A DNA stretch of 64,000 bases from NCBI GenBank assembly GCA_022813625.1, contig JAKLMB010000002.1, positions 1 through 64,000 of the forward strand. Direction: 5' to 3'. The translations under genes and the position numbers were made by a program. Positions 1-13,395 of the stretch are shown here, in pieces. The notes beneath the pieces were generated by a model, which made no database searches, was not told the origin of the DNA, and was given only the letters and a program-made list of their open reading frames with translations. Numbering within the stretch: position 1 is the stretch's first letter; every line of letters begins with the position of its first letter. Source of the stretch: Aaosphaeria pasadenensis. Its lineage: Eukaryota > Ascomycota > Dothideomycetes > Pleosporales.

Positions 1-974
1 CCCCCCCCCCCGGGGTCGAAGGTTCAAAAAGCCGGGGATGGTGAGGGAATGGCATTGAGGATGGCGATTGGACCTTTCCCAACTGACGACTAGCAGCATC
101 AGCATCCACTGTATGTAAGGTAAGTTATGTATATGTATGTAGCATGTAGCATGTATTATGTACGGGGTATTATGGCTCAGGTATTAAGTAGATTGGTGCT
201 TGCTTTCCTGCTTTCTTGTATTAGGTAGCATGTAGGCACATATGTAAGTACATAGGTACTCATACAAGTAGCAGCAGCAGCAGCAGCATGATAGCGTCAA
301 CAACTACGAACCAACAGCCCTTGCCAGTACAAGATAGAGACATACGCAGTACCCGGTACAATGACATGGCTGGCATGGGTGTGAGGTTGAAGTCGACCAA
401 CCGCCTAGACAGTTGGGAATCGGTAATCAATCAATATGTCCATCAGTTCAATCAACCCATCATCAATCAATCAAGTCGTTCATTCAATCAATTCACCTCA
501 CCCTCCTTCATCCACCTCCATCTCACTGTTATTTCCTCTACCTCGCCCTACTTCAATCCTCTTCACACCATTCCCACGTTGTACTCCTCAAAATCCACAT
601 CATCTCTTTCATCATCATCATTCCTGACAGGGTAATCACTGGCGAACAAGCCTTGACGGCATATTCCTTCCACTAATCGGTTGCGAACTACCACTAACTA
701 CTCCGTACTGCTACTACTGTGTAAGTAACTAATCTAAAGGCTGCTGATACGGAGTACTACGACCATGTACCACACACTGCCTGCCACTTACAAGTTGCTA
801 TCGGCCCTCCTCCCAAGCGTTTCCCCTCTTAGACCCAGCCTCAGTCGCCTCTGGTACGTTTCAAGGCCGCAATTCCACAATCCCACAACGGCGGTATTCT
901 CCTTTCAACCTTTAGTTACCGCTTCACATCCCTTCCCATGGCCATTTTCCAACCTCATCCCGTGCAAGTCTCGG

Positions 975-1002
975 TAATCAAATCAAATCAAATCAAATCA
1001 AA
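975..1002. repeat. AATCA-type pentanucleotide microsatellite
   Basis: About five tandem AATCA/AAATC units lie in non-coding DNA. Simple slippage repeat. Confidence 0.8.
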
Positions 1003-1513
1003 CAATCTACTGTGTACTCGTACCCAGAGACTGGCATGCGCGTGCCCGCTCACCCGCTGTAATCCCCCCAGGCGAAAAGCCCAGTCCAATACGCCCTGGG
1101 AGACGCCCACGCCCACGCCCGTTATGGTAGCCGATCTCCACCAAGACGTCAGGTCTCTCCCTCTCAACCCACACCAAATCATGGGCCGTCACTACTGACA
1201 AGCGGGAAGCCACACCATGTTCCTGCGACATGCCGAGTACGAGTTTAGAGGACGGACGGACGGCCTCACATTGGTGTTCTTCTAATTACACCTACTCCGT
1301 ACACACAGTACTGTCTGTGTCCTGTATATTTTGTGCATCCGGAATCCGACCTAGTTCGAATCTACTCGCCTGTGTCTCTGTCTCTGTTGGAGGGGAAGGG
1401 AAGGGATGGAAAGGAGGGTGATGCAAAGACCGAATGCCAGATAGCAGCATACACCAAGTACGACCAGCAGAGGCACCGATGCTGCAGCGATGCCTACACA
1501 CAATGCAATAATG

Positions 1514-1575
1514 CAGAGTGCAGTGCAGCGCAGTACAGTACAGTGCAGTACAGTGCAGTGCAGTGGAGTGGAGTT
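1514..1575. repeat. Imperfect CAGTGCAGTA-type tandem repeat
   Basis: A run built from CAGTGCAG, CAGTACAGTA and CAGTGGAGTG variants lies in non-coding DNA. It creates artificial Cys/Thr/Leu-rich reading frames on the minus strand. Confidence 0.75.
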
Positions 1576-4500
1576 TGAGTAGTGGAGATGCATTACACAG
1601 TACTCGGCACCTGGCACGAACTGGGAAGAATTGGACACAAAACGCAAAAGAACATGAACGAGCGTCGACAAGAGAAATTCGGCGCGCGGGTATGTGAGCG
1701 GGAAGATGGTGCAATGGGCGTTAGAAGATCTGTGTCTTCACATAGGGCTACAGTCAACCGTCCAATCCCCTATCACGTACCGTCACCCACTCCCGACCGC
1801 ATCTCCGTCCATCCTTACCCTTACCTGCACCCCTACCTATACCTAAGGCTACACTGTAGTTATAGGCTACGACTCTATGAGTACTCCGTATACCTAGGTA
1901 AGGCTATAGTTACCTCCACAGTATGTAACTAACTCAAACTATGAGGGTATCGTCGAGTGGGAGAATACCTCGTCCTTCCAAGGGACGTAGATAGATACCC
2001 AACCCAACCTCATCCTCACCCTCACCATTCACTCGCTCTGAGTCGCTCACCCTGCATCTCACCGTTATTGTGTCAAGCCCATTGCCCGGTGCCCAGCCCA
2101 GCCATTCCTTGCCCACAAATCTTTCGTCTTCACCCGCACCCACCCTCCCAGCGCGGTGATCTTGTTGATCGATGCACCCGCGCTGTTTCTCCTCTTACCT
2201 ACTGCTCCTCATGGTGAGGGGAAGGACGCCCTAACCGGACTGCTGACAAGCGCCAACCGGTACACACGCCTGTCGTTCGCTGCCCGCACCCACTCGTCGG
2301 TCACATCTCATATATGTGTCCAAAATCATCTGACGCACATCAATCTGGCAATCCTACATAGTACATGTGCGCATAACGACATCGTATTGGCCTGGGGAGC
2401 CTCGTCGGTCCTCAATCAACGCTTCTCCGATATGCAGTACAAGTAACTTATCTGCAGCCTTCTCGGACCCCCCCTGGCCTGTCGTGTGCAGGGATACCTT
2501 TTGGCCTGCGGGACGTGTCCGCCTGCGCAGCACAACGAAAGACCATTTGACGATAGGGCACGGCAGAGCAAAGCAGGGCATGATGCGTTGTGTGACTTGT
2601 GTCGATTGCAGAGCCCTATTCGTAAAATACTTGCCATGCCACACAGATCTTCACCAATCAATGCTCCCCATCGTAATCCGAGTCCTTCAACCTGCATGCA
2701 GTAACACCGTTCCAACCTGCAACTATCAACTACTTTACTGCTTTTGCCTAGGTGCTTGCCCACGGAGAGTTTCCGCGCACGCGAACACGAGAATGTTGCA
2801 TCGATCGATGGAAACGAGAAACGAGATGTTTGATTTTTTTTCCTCTACTGCTCAGTGCTAGCCCCAAAAGCCAACTGTGATCCAAGCGGCCGCACTATCA
2901 TTTGAGGCTCTCCTATCCTTAGGCGGCAGAGTGATGTCCAAGTTCCCGAAACCCAAAAAGGCCAAAGAGAAAGCGAAGACCATCCCCCTCCCATCTCCGA
3001 CTGCAGCAAGGCGGCGCTCTAGGGCTGCATTCCTAGCGCTCGAATCGCGGTTGCAGCATACAATCGGCCTTGCCAAGATATCAGGTCTCGTAAAGCCTTC
3101 ATCTAGCCAGTGCGAGGTATGCACCCAAAGGGAGGTAGGTATGGCATACTACGACGTTTCTAGGTGTACGGTGCGGCAATATCGTAGGCTGTGATTTGAA
3201 GACGTCCGACTAGCCAGGACCAACCATCTGATACCGATGGGGCTCGATAGTGAACTCTTTGGTAATGCCCTTAATCACGGCAAGATGCCATTACCACGCG
3301 CTGCACGCGGCGAATCCTCCGAGGTCTGCCTTCGCGCGTTGCAGTCCCGGTACCGTGCCTTTTCTTGAAGTCGTCTTACGTACTCGTGCACTTCGTACTA
3401 GCACCTGGTAAGGCTGAGCTCATGCTCCCAAGTGGAAGAGGTGGCTTGGTGCTCCGGCGCTTGTCCCAGGTTTGTATGATTCGCGTGAGGTTAACCACGG
3501 GTGATGCTACGCCTTGACGGATAGTCTATGCTACAAGTGAGAACTGAGGTTAGCTGCCCTGGTCGAACCGTCTTTTAGACCTCGCCGACCTCGTCAATTC
3601 TAACTTCTCCCATAAGCCCTTCGATTCTAGTAATTTAGTTAAACTACTTGGTCCAAGTGCTCTTTGCTTTTTTGGAGGGGGAAACTATTTGGCGAAATTC
3701 AAGTTGCGTTCTCCCCTACGCTACCTATCCAGCGTGCCAGCCCAGTGGGTCGCCCTTGTACCACTTCTAGGCATATCCCCGCGAACCGCGTAACAAGAGG
3801 CCAAAGCAGGGCCTCCAGCAAAGCACGGGAGTCTCGATCTTTCATACATACCTACATACTACGGAGTACATGCAAATAGTTTACAATAGCAATATGGATC
3901 CTTCTGGCTTGCACAGTACAAAGCCTTCGGGGTGCATCAGCTGATCATTGCTATATCACGTGAGACAGAGAGGGAGGGGGGCATCGAAAGACTTGGCAAA
4001 TGTACCTACACAGTAGGTACTCCGTACATAGAGATAGGTACCTAAACTACCACCTATACTGTGTAAGGCTATAAGTATCTATCTCATTGACTACCCGGAC
4101 GGAGTACATCTACTTCGCAGAAAGACAAGTGTAATGTACATCATACGTGTAGGTATTGTACAACTGCTTGATTCTCCATAGAAAGGCGTGTTATAAGGTA
4201 TCTTGGAACCATCAATCAAGCCTGTAACCTCCAGCCTATAGTCTGTGGTCTGATGGTCTATAGTCCGTCCATACACAGACACGACAGAGTACCTACGAGT
4301 TACTAGTCTAAACCCCTCGTTCTACCCTATCGGGAAACGAGCCTCGGTGAAAATTCAACCTTCACTCTTCACCACTGTCTCGATCAATTACACCGAACAC
4401 GTACTCTCTACTCTACTCGTAACCACAGTCTACTCCGTACTCTAAGTCTGTGTCCAACCGCATACACTAAACCTCCATCACCATCTCCATCTCCCGTCGC

Positions 4501-4637
4501 CGTCATCGTCGCATGCATCAAGCTTCTTGCCCCTAATCCACGCAATCACGCAACCTTCTGTCCCTCGTAACGCCAGCCTCTTCCCCCTCCTTATCAATTT
4601 TTAGACCCCGCTACACGGGCCCCTTCCCGCCGAAGCC

Positions 4638-6282
4638 ATGGCCCTCATCGACCGCGTCCCAGGCGACCTCAACCTCTACATCGGCGGGTGCGTGTTGCAA
4701 CCAACTCCCTTGATGGCTGATGCAAATCACGACTCTTGTTTATCTTGCATCAGGGGCCATAATCATACTCAAAGTTATGATTATGGTTATGGTTATGGTT
4801 ATGGTCCTGATTATCATCGCCATCGCCATCGCCATCACCATAGTCCATCTAAAATGACTGACGCATAATTGCATAGGATGTTCACCCTGCGCCGTCGTGA
4901 AGCACTGCAACAGGCCAACATCACCCATGTCTTATCAGTCCTGCGCACGCCGCTTGACTCGAGTTTGTTCAGCCCGTTCAAACACATGGTCGTAGAGGTC
5001 GACGACGTCGAAGATGAAAATCTTCTGGAGCATTTTCCGTCCACCAACCAATTCATCCAAGAGGGCTTAGACGGAGGTGGCGGAGTGCTGGTTCATTGGT
5101 AGGTTCTCCAAGATCCCAGTGCAGCTGAGGCATGCAGGCGGACACCAAAACCCTCTGATCTTCATATTGATTCAATCTCCTTGGCAACGCGCATTCTTTT
5201 CGACGTTGCAAGATTCGATCAATCGTTTTCCAACTCGACACCGCGCTGCAGATTTCAATTCGCCTCAGTCCGCGCGTCATGCAGACCAGAGAAAAATTAT
5301 GTTTGCCTCGTAGGGTTGCTCAACATCCCTCCACCTTGCGCTCTCTATACCTTCCCCTTTCTGACACCCTTTTTTCCTATCAATGCACACACCGCTCGTT
5401 TGCCACCACCTCAACACCCTATCCAAGCATTCACGTTAACATGCCAACCATCTATCTTTATCTAGTGCCATGGGCAAATCGCGATCGGCTACATGTGTAA
5501 TTGCGTACATGATGCAGAAACACAACATCAGCGCAACCGACGCCCTCACCCAGATTAGGCAAGCACGTTCCATATGTGAGCCAAACGAAGGCTTCATGAA
5601 GCAATTGGAGCTGTATGGAGACATGATGACGCCTGAAAACGTCGAAGAGTCGCCTGCTTACCAGCGTTGGGTATACCAACGAGAGATTCAGCTGAGCAGT
5701 GCCTGCGGACAGGCTCCTGAAGCAGACAAGATCCGCTTCGAAGACGAACATCGCACTGAGCAAACCTCTGAATTCGAATTGAGGTGCCGCAAATGCAGGT
5801 ATGTGGACCGCTGTTACATGAGCGCCACCCTCTTAGAACCACATCTCGTGCCTGGGTGGGACTTGGCCGAAATCCAATGACTGAGCGCTGACGAATATCT
5901 CAGGCGTCCCCTTGCGACTTCGCAATATCTCAACTCTCATGCGAACACTGCTGCAATGAACGGTGAAGAGAGCGTCAAAGGACCATCTGACCCTTCTCCG
6001 CGGGATTGCGCTCACTACTTTGTTGATCCGCTATCATGGATGCGACCCGAGCTTGAGCAAGGTAAACTGGACGGACGCCTCGAATGCCCCAAGTGCCATA
6101 ACAACGTTGGCAAGTATGCCTGGCAAGGAATGCAGTGCAGCTGTGGTGAATGGGTAGTTCCAGGCATCAGTCTTGCCAAAAGTCGCATTGATGAAGTTCG
6201 CCAATCCGTGTTTGGCATTCGACGGCCACCAGGCATGCCAAGCCCCAAGCCCACCATAGGGTTGTCGAGGCAGAATCTATGA
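4638..6282 (+). CDS. yvh1: Yvh1-type dual-specificity protein phosphatase with C-terminal zinc-binding domain
   Basis: Four exons: 4638-4687, 4877-5098, 5466-5798 and 5904-6282, joined in frame to give 327 residues. The start gives MALIDRVPGDLNLYIGG, the usual opening strand of the phosphatase fold. The P-loop HCAMGKSRS is assembled across the second intron (TG|T for the catalytic Cys) and matches HCxxGxSRS. The C-terminal third holds paired Cys motifs: RCRKCR, split by intron 3, then a CPKC-type pair followed by CSCGEW, which fits the Yvh1 zinc-binding domain. In yeast, Yvh1 acts in late 60S ribosome maturation by helping release Mrt4, and also affects sporulation and glycogen. That role is inferred here from family. 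Intron 1 carries simple repeats and intron 2 is unusually long at 367 nt. The gene stands alone on its strand. Confidence 0.92.
4776..4843. repeat. Hexanucleotide repeats inside intron 1 of the Yvh1-like gene
   Basis: TTATGG units (about 4776-4814) are followed by CATCGC units (about 4823-4843). Both lie inside the intron 4688-4876. They are open in frame on both strands and so give misleading Tyr-Gly, His-Arg or Ile-Thr-Met frames. Confidence 0.8.
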
Positions 6283-9200
6283 TTTACGAGTATGACTTCG
6301 GAACATTATTGAAATCATACACAATTAAACACACTTCGCGGGAGCCTGCAAGGTACACCGCAAGGCAACCGTGCTTCCCCGCCAGTACGATGACATAAAA
6401 TGGCTTCCCACGTGGAGGTCATGGAGCATGTAATATCCACTCGTCGGTCTTGATATCGATAACCGGGGAGACATAATCTGCCTCAGCCTTCACCGGCGTC
6501 ATCATTGAGCCATCAAAGTCTCCCATATTTGTCTGTGCCACTCCGGATCGAGGCGCTTCCCGCTCGCAACCCTCATCGTAACTGTATAAGTAGATGCCAC
6601 CGTGCTAAGCGAGTCGCTTCCCCAAAGTCGCAGGTTTTGTCCAAGCATCACTAAGCTTTTTGTAATTGTGCCGGTGGCGATCGTTTACAGTACTGCGGCC
6701 AGATCAATATAGGGCTTTCTGGGCGCTGATTTTGCATGCAGCTTTCTTCGTTTCGGCCTAGCCTCTCAGGAACAGCTACTTTTCTTTGTTCTGACCATCA
6801 TCCCACGTTGCTATACTCAACCTCACGCGATCTGCATACCTCCCGAGATGGGATAGCTACATATAGAATTCCAAAACAGCATGCTGCAACCACATAGCAT
6901 GATTGAAATTTAGCATTGGCATGATCGTATCTGCAATGACAAATTCCGATACTCTGGCATCCTCAATTGTCCAATATTACAAGCCCACATTGTCTTGCCG
7001 TCGTGCTAATCACACGCCTCATAAGGATTCCCTAGGCATTCTCAATACGGCCGGAGTACAAAGGCAACCGGATTTTTTTCCTTCCTCGACCCACAGTCAA
7101 ATTCACCTCGACAGTGGCAACCTTCGATCGAGCGATTCACTTGGAAGGATCAATCGGTCATCTCGAAGCAGGTAAATATCCCCTTCACCGGATACCCGCT
7201 ACGAAAAACCTTGAATTTGAGGCACTCAGAGAGACAAAGGGACCTGTGTCAGAATATAGCGTACGGTGTCCCCGATGAGTATCAGATCCATACCCGTGTT
7301 GTCTCTCACGGGTTTGCCAAGTCCTACCATCATTAATGACTGCAGGTCAATGTCACCGTATCGCTACTCTAGTTCCTTAGTTACGCACCTACTTGATCAG
7401 GGAATTTTCATCCACGTGCTCCGACGCGTGCTCACCCGTCGTTGCAGCTTATTCTGAAACATTCGACTAAAGATCAATTTAAAATGTCGTTACATGCGTA
7501 TACAATCTGACATTCACTTACATTCTGCCTCCACTCTGTAACCCATGTTACGAGGTAGTGGAGAACTCGGCGTCGTATTTCGATGCCCTCAATCTATAGC
7601 AAGAAACAGACATTCGATTAACTACTGCATTTTCGATCTCAATCCCCTCCTCCCGTCCCTTCGGCATACCTGCCGTGACAATATCATGTGTCTGAGTCGT
7701 TCTCCGGAGGCCAATCAATGTGCTTCTTACTGGACCAGACCCTGCATCATGCAACATGCCTATCCCAAGCTTAGTAAAACATGGCAGATGAAAAGCGCGC
7801 CAAAGACGGGAGGTTAAAAATATTGGGATTTGTTCAACTTTCGGAATGACACTGCCGATTCGATGGCATTGCATGGGCCATTCGGTCCTACATTTACCAC
7901 CATGACCGCCGCCACCACCGCCACCACCATGGTGAGGGTTTTCCTCGGAATTTAATTGATTGACTGTTCGGCACATCAGACCATACCCACGTCCACTAAA
8001 TTTCGTACAGATACATTTGTGAGACTAGATGCTAGATGCAGTGGAAGATTGCCTCGTAGGCCTTCTATTCTGCATCTCGGGAAGTTGTACCGAGGAATAC
8101 GAATCATGGTCTTCATTGTGCAGCGAATCTGAATGCAATACCATATCGTCACCTGGACCTGTATATTTGTGAAACCTGCTACTGACTTTGACTGAGGGAA
8201 ATGACATGTGATTGATTCGTCTGTTAAGGATCAGATATTTGGAATCGTAGCTACGGTGGAGGAGTGCTGTGTGCGATTCACGTGAATTGATATCTATCTT
8301 ACGGACTAGGAAGATATTGAATATCGCTCTGTAACTGACCCGAAAAGGTCTCCAACGTTGTAAGAAGTAGTCGGTCAATAACTCGATGACCTAATGATAC
8401 CTTCAATCGTAGTTGTACACTCGTGACCATAGAGGACCCAGTCTCTAGGAATTCAATTGACATCAAAACTATAGACCAAGCGCTCTCAATTACCCCCGAG
8501 CATAGCCATGGGCTAATCTCGCAGAGCTACCTATTTTGAGAGAAGCCATGCTCCTCTCCTCCCCAACCGTTGAAAACAGCCTTACGGACTGACCAACTGA
8601 CTGAATGACTGCATGTGTACAACATTGTCTTGTTGTTTTGAGCTCCTGTTTTGGGCGGAGCAATTCATGTCGGTTGGTTCTATCGTGCGAGAACGTTGGA
8701 ACAAGGCGAAAGGTGAGCTATCCGAAAGTGATCCCGTCGTTATCTATCCATCATTCCTCTTTCGAGCCAACATGTCAAATGCGAGAATCAGCCTTACCCG
8801 CTACCGAAAACCCACGTAGATTCGATTCATGTTGCCGCTGGTAGTCGTGATTTTTATATTCACTTACCCCTATTCTGTACCAATGAGATATAGCCAACAT
8901 GTCTCCATCTATGTTTCATCCATGCTATTCATGAACAACAACAACTCCCATCCCTCTAACCTACACCTAAGTTGAACACGTAACGTAGACCAAACCCAAC
9001 AAAAGCCCCTCCGCTTCCGTGCACCCCCATCCCCAATCCATACAGATACGATCCTTCCCGCATATACATGCATACACGCACCCTTGCCCTGACATGTACG
9101 CCATGGGATGAAATCCGCCTACAACAGTGCCCCCAAGACAATCCTTCCCTCCTTCCGTCCCTCTAATCCTCCCATTCCTTTAACCCAACTTCTCCTTTCC

Positions 9201-10691
9201 CATGTACAAACATAATGTGATCAGTGAGATGTACATGCATGCATGCCTGAATATGCCATGGGGCAGCGCTACTTTTCTACACGGAAACACCAACTCCAGC
9301 ACTAAGACATGGGAGGAATGGCAGATAATGCATACGAGTTTCCACTCGAGACTGGACATGGAAGGAGCGGGGCGGAGCGGGGCGGGGCGTAATATGGAAA
9401 TTGAAAAACATCTCGGCTTCGCCGAGCGGGCGACGGCAAGGTCGTGTTGTATGTACTGTATGTTTTGTGTATCCAACTGTATGGATGGCTAGCTTCATGT
9501 GGAAGCCTGTGCGAGACAACGTCAAGGATTCAACATGGTGCGTGTTGTGTGGTGTTTGGAATTGGTAGCTAAAATCCGCACTGCAAAGTGTATCTGTGTT
9601 TTCGTATAAAGGAAGAAAGGGTTGTTCAGTTAGGAGGACTTGGTGTTTGGCAAGAAGTATTGAACATCATGGGCTTGGTCAAGGCTGGGGGACGTAGAGC
9701 CTGTTTGGTGGGTTATCTTTTTTTGGATGGAAGATGCTCTATGTAGAGAAAGATGTTTCTCGCGCGAGTGAGTCTTGCGGGGGAAGCTTTCAACCGTTCT
9801 TGGAATAGTCCGTCTTCTTTGGTGAATTAACTTCGAATGCTCTTGATGAGGATTGTGACGTAAGGTGGAGTCCGTATGTAAGAAAATATCTGAACCTCGC
9901 TGGCGAAGGTATGTGTGGGTGAGGATCAGGTGAGGTGCGTACTATTGCGTCTTGTTTACTCTTTGCTATAGAGGCTTTGTTTGGAGCCATCAGGCTTCAA
10001 GGGCCCGATCGAGTCATAGTCTCATGATCTCGTATTATCAACATATTTCATGCATCGACTTTGAAACATCGTCCATGGACAGGAATAACATTCGGGTTGC
10101 AGCCAACGGGCTCAATCTATCTCTATTCAGATGGACTGGGGACTGAAGTGATACTGAACTGTTCATATACTTCAATAGGGGGCTAAATAGTTGTTACCAA
10201 CATTTCCCCACGAGACTGCAATTGATACGACCTACATGAGAACTAGCCCGAGTGAACCTGCGTACATCATTTCTGGTGCAATAACCCACATTTGACACAC
10301 CTATCATGAAACAGCTCGTGCTGCCTTGTGTTGGACTACTCAGTAGGCAACTCACCCTGCATGCTAGTTCGAGTGCACTTCCCCAATCTAGTCCTCCAAC
10401 GCCGAGGAAGCCAGTCACGGCAATCCGTACCTACGAGTACCTACCTAGGTATGCGCCTAAGGACCTATAGCTTGGGTGTGCACATTCGAGTGTGGATCCA
10501 AACCTTAAAGCATGTTCTCGAACAATGGAAAATAGTGTACTTGATAATATGTTTCATTGCCTAATTTTGCTCTCACAAAATAGATATCAGAGTTTGCCTC
10601 GCCGTTTTGTATAGACACGTGATGCCGTAAGAATATTGAACAGTCCATAGCACCGAAATGACGCCTAATACTTCCTTTTTGTCGTAGCATT
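6283..10691. other. Gene-poor 4.4 kb between YVH1-like and aconitase genes
   Basis: No intact gene is recognised. The first 420 bases contain a coding-like minus-strand stretch described separately. Open frames at 7548-7976 (minus, with a Gly run read from a CCACCG repeat) and 8025-8378 (minus) show no recognisable motif. Around 9180-9525 there are overlapping frames on both strands with a GGCGGGGCGG-like GC-rich patch. No RNA gene was recognised. Confidence 0.5.
6419..6700 (-). pseudogene. Coding-like stretch interrupted by one in-frame stop
   Basis: On the minus strand one frame runs for 93 sense codons from 6700 to a TGA at 6419-6421, apart from a single TAG at 6605-6607. The residues look protein-like: STVNDRHRHNYKKLSDAW before the TAG and HGGIYLYSYDEG after it. 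I cannot name a family. It would converge on the YVH1-like gene, leaving 136 bases between the stops. The TAG is preceded by CTTAG, so it could instead be part of a splice acceptor. A competing frame through the same DNA reads SGKRLDPEWHRQIWETL, which lowers confidence in either reading. Upstream exons were not found. Confidence 0.25.
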
Positions 10692-13395
10692 CTAGTCACT
10701 CAATTCATTCGCTCTGGTGAGCTCCTCGACGTCTTCCCGGCCCCTGCGAGCCAGAAGGTTCAAAGCACTGCCTGCAAGCACGAAACCGCACTGGTCCTTG
10801 CTGAGAGTGTGCTTGGTCTTGATAACCTTCTCCTCACCTCCCTTCTTAACCACAAGCTCAACCTCTCCCTTTCCACCGCTCTGCAACACGCCAAGCAAGC
10901 CGCGGGTAGAAACCTCGTCACAGGCCTCAAGGAGGTCGTAATCAGCTTCATTGACGAAAGTCAACGGGACGATGCCCTGCTTCTTGAGGTTGGTCTCGTG
11001 GATGCGGGCAAAGGACTTGGTGAGGACGATGCGGCCACCGAGGTATCTAGGCTGGAGAGCAGCATGCTCACGGGCGGAACCTTCGCCGTAGTTGTGCTCC
11101 GCAACGACGAGCCATTCCTGGCCTTGCTCTTTCCATTTCTTTGCGAGGTCGGGGATGCTAGATGTCGTTCCGTCGACATCGTAAGCCACGTTGACCTCGT
11201 CAGTCTTTGCGTTTACGGCGCCAATTAGAGTGTTTTCTGAGATGTTAGGCAGATGGCCCTTGTACTTCAGCCATGGACCTGCGGCAGAGATGGTATCGGT
11301 GGTGCATTGGCCCTTGACCTTGTACAGGACACGGAGAGAAGTGAGCTCAGAATCGGGGAAAGCAGGGAAAGGATCGAGGAGAGCTAGGCGAGTGGACTTC
11401 GGGTCCACAACTACCTCCACAGACGGGTCGGGAACACCGGGAGTTGGGTCGAACTCGGGGTTGCCATCTGCGAATCCCGCAGAGGGCAGTTCCGAACCCT
11501 TCGGAGGGGTGAATTTGAAAGGACCATTGGGCGTTGGGATGGAATCGGTCATGGGGTTAAAGGTGGTAGATCCGGAGTAGGTCATGGCTGTGATGAGCTC
11601 GGGAGAGGCGATGAAGTTCATAGTTGCTCGGTTACCATCGTTGCGGCCTGGGAAGTTTCGATTGAAGGACGTGAAGATTGCGTTCGACTCGCCCTTCTTG
11701 GGCGCATCGTTTCGAGTCCACATTCCAATGCAGGGGCCGCAAGCGTTTGCTAGGATAGTTCCGCCGGCCGAGGAGAAAGTCGAGAGCGTGTTGTCGCGGT
11801 CGAGAGTGGCTCGGATCTGTTCACTGCCAGGAGTTACAAGGAAGTCGGCGACCGGCTTGAGACCTGCAGCAGAAGCCTGCTTAACAACCTCTTCAGATCG
11901 AGTCATATCCTGGTAGGAACTGTTCGTGCAACTGCCGATGAGCCCAGCTCCGAAAGTCTTTGGCCAGTTCTTCTCCTCCACCACATCCTTAAACTTCGAA
12001 AGCGGCGTAGACAGATCCGGAGTGAAAGGACCGTTAATATGGGGCTCGAGCGTAGAGAGATCAATCTCGATGACCTTGTCGTAGACAGCTTCCGGATCGG
12101 CTCGTAGAAGGTTCTGCTGCATTGGCAATGATGCAATATTGGCAGCGGCATCTGCGATAGGTCCTCGGTGCGTTGCTTGAAGGTAAGGGATATGTGCTGG
12201 CGAGAATGGGAACAAACTAGTTGTAGCACCAACTTCCGCACCTTTGAACAGGTTAGTTTCCCCATGAGCTTCACTTGAGTAGAAATGCCTGCAGAAACTT
12301 ACCCATGTTACAGCATGTAGCCATTCCAGTGCAGCTGAGTGTCCTCACGCCAGGGCCAAAGTACTCGATTATGAAGCCAGTTCCACCCTAATAAAATGAT
12401 TAGCGTACTGATTTTAGTGATGTTGCGAAATCTCAACATAGGTCTACTCACCCGGACTGTGAGTTGACCAGCCAGATTTAGGATGACATCCTTGGGAGAG
12501 GCCCAACCGCTCAGCTCGCCGACGAGCTTGACACCCAAAATCTTCGGTGCCTTGAGCTCCCACGGCGCATCGACAAGTGCATCGACTGCATCGGCACCAC
12601 CCACACCAATCGCAATTGCTCCTAAACCGCCCGCGTTGGGTGTGTGACTGTCCGTTCCAAGCATCATGAGTCCGGGTGCCGAGTAGTTTTCCAGAACAGA
12701 CTGGTGAATGATACCGGCGCCTGGTGGCCAAAACTCAATGCCATACTTCTTTGCAGCAGACTCTAAGAAATCGAAGACTTCCTTGTTTCCAGCAATCGAA
12801 TTGGGAAGGTCCGTATCCGCTCCCTTCTCGCCTACAATCATATGGTCGCAGTGAATACTAGCGGGCACGGCTGTTGAAGGAAGACCGCAAGACATGAACT
12901 GAAGCAGAGCCATTTGCGCAGATGCATCCTGCATGGCCACACGATCGGGCTTGAGCTTAAGGTTGGCAGTTCCCCTGATGTCCCTTCCATTGTTTGTGTT
13001 GGAGAGTAGAGACTCCTCTGGGTTCTCCAGATGCGAGTAAAGGATTTTCTCCGCAAGGGTAAGTTGTCGTTCCGACCCCAGTACCCTCCTCACTTCCTCC
13101 AGCTTCGTTACAAGTTTATGGTATGGAGGGGTCCGTGATGCGATGTCTGCAGGTCGGCGAGGCGGTATGGAGTGCGTCGTGGCGAGACCTCGTCTGGATG
13201 TGCCATTGAGGAGAATGGAAGAGGCGCATATGCGTTGCTACAAAGAGTGGTTAGTTTTTATGACGATGACTCGAATGGCGCTTGGTTTTTGCTAGTCAGA
13301 CTTGGTAGCATTCGATGGTGGGTTGTTTGAATGAAATAGGCTATCCTCACCCTCGCTCTGAGGCTCTGGCTGAGCCGAATTGCCTGCGACCGCAT
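10692..13395 (-). CDS. aco2: Mitochondrial aconitase, Aco2 type (aconitate/homocitrate dehydratase family)
   Basis: Four exons read leftwards: 13395-13351, 13237-12452, 12387-12303 and 12241-10692, giving 821 residues. The first exon and the start of the second encode an Arg/Ser-rich presequence (MRSQAIRLSQSLRAR), fitting mitochondrial import. The three [4Fe-4S] ligands are present: Cys410 in GLIGSCTNSS and Cys473/Cys476 in ANACGPCIG. The substrate-side motif GTDSHTPNAGGLG and the swivel-domain motif GEGSAREHAALQPRYLGG are also intact. The segment CTTDTISAAGPWLKYKGHL, as I recall it, resembles yeast Aco2 more than Aco1. In yeast Aco2 contributes to homocitrate dehydration in lysine synthesis; in other fungi the main aconitase does this, so the substrate here is uncertain. 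A downstream ATG at 13093 would remove the presequence and is less likely. Confidence 0.9.

Larger units (their letters stand above)
1..4637. other. Gene-poor region upstream of YVH1-like gene
   Basis: I recognise no gene here. All open frames are short, change frame often and show no family motif. The stretch opens with a C-run and contains simple repeats (AATCA units at about 975-1002, a CAGT/CAGTGCAGTA-type repeat at about 1514-1575). It also has seven exact copies of TACGGAGTA or its complement, at 699, 748, 1293, 1882, 3860, 4018 and 4431. A frame at about 2937-3194 beginning MSKFPKPKKAKEKAK is short and unsupported. The last few hundred bases are CT-rich, as expected for a fungal promoter and 5' UTR. 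Confidence 0.6.

Noticed and set aside
4740..4928. Repetitive frames on both strands within the YVH1-like gene
   Set aside because: They are made by hexanucleotide repeats inside intron 1; the splice sites and the phosphatase frame explain the region.
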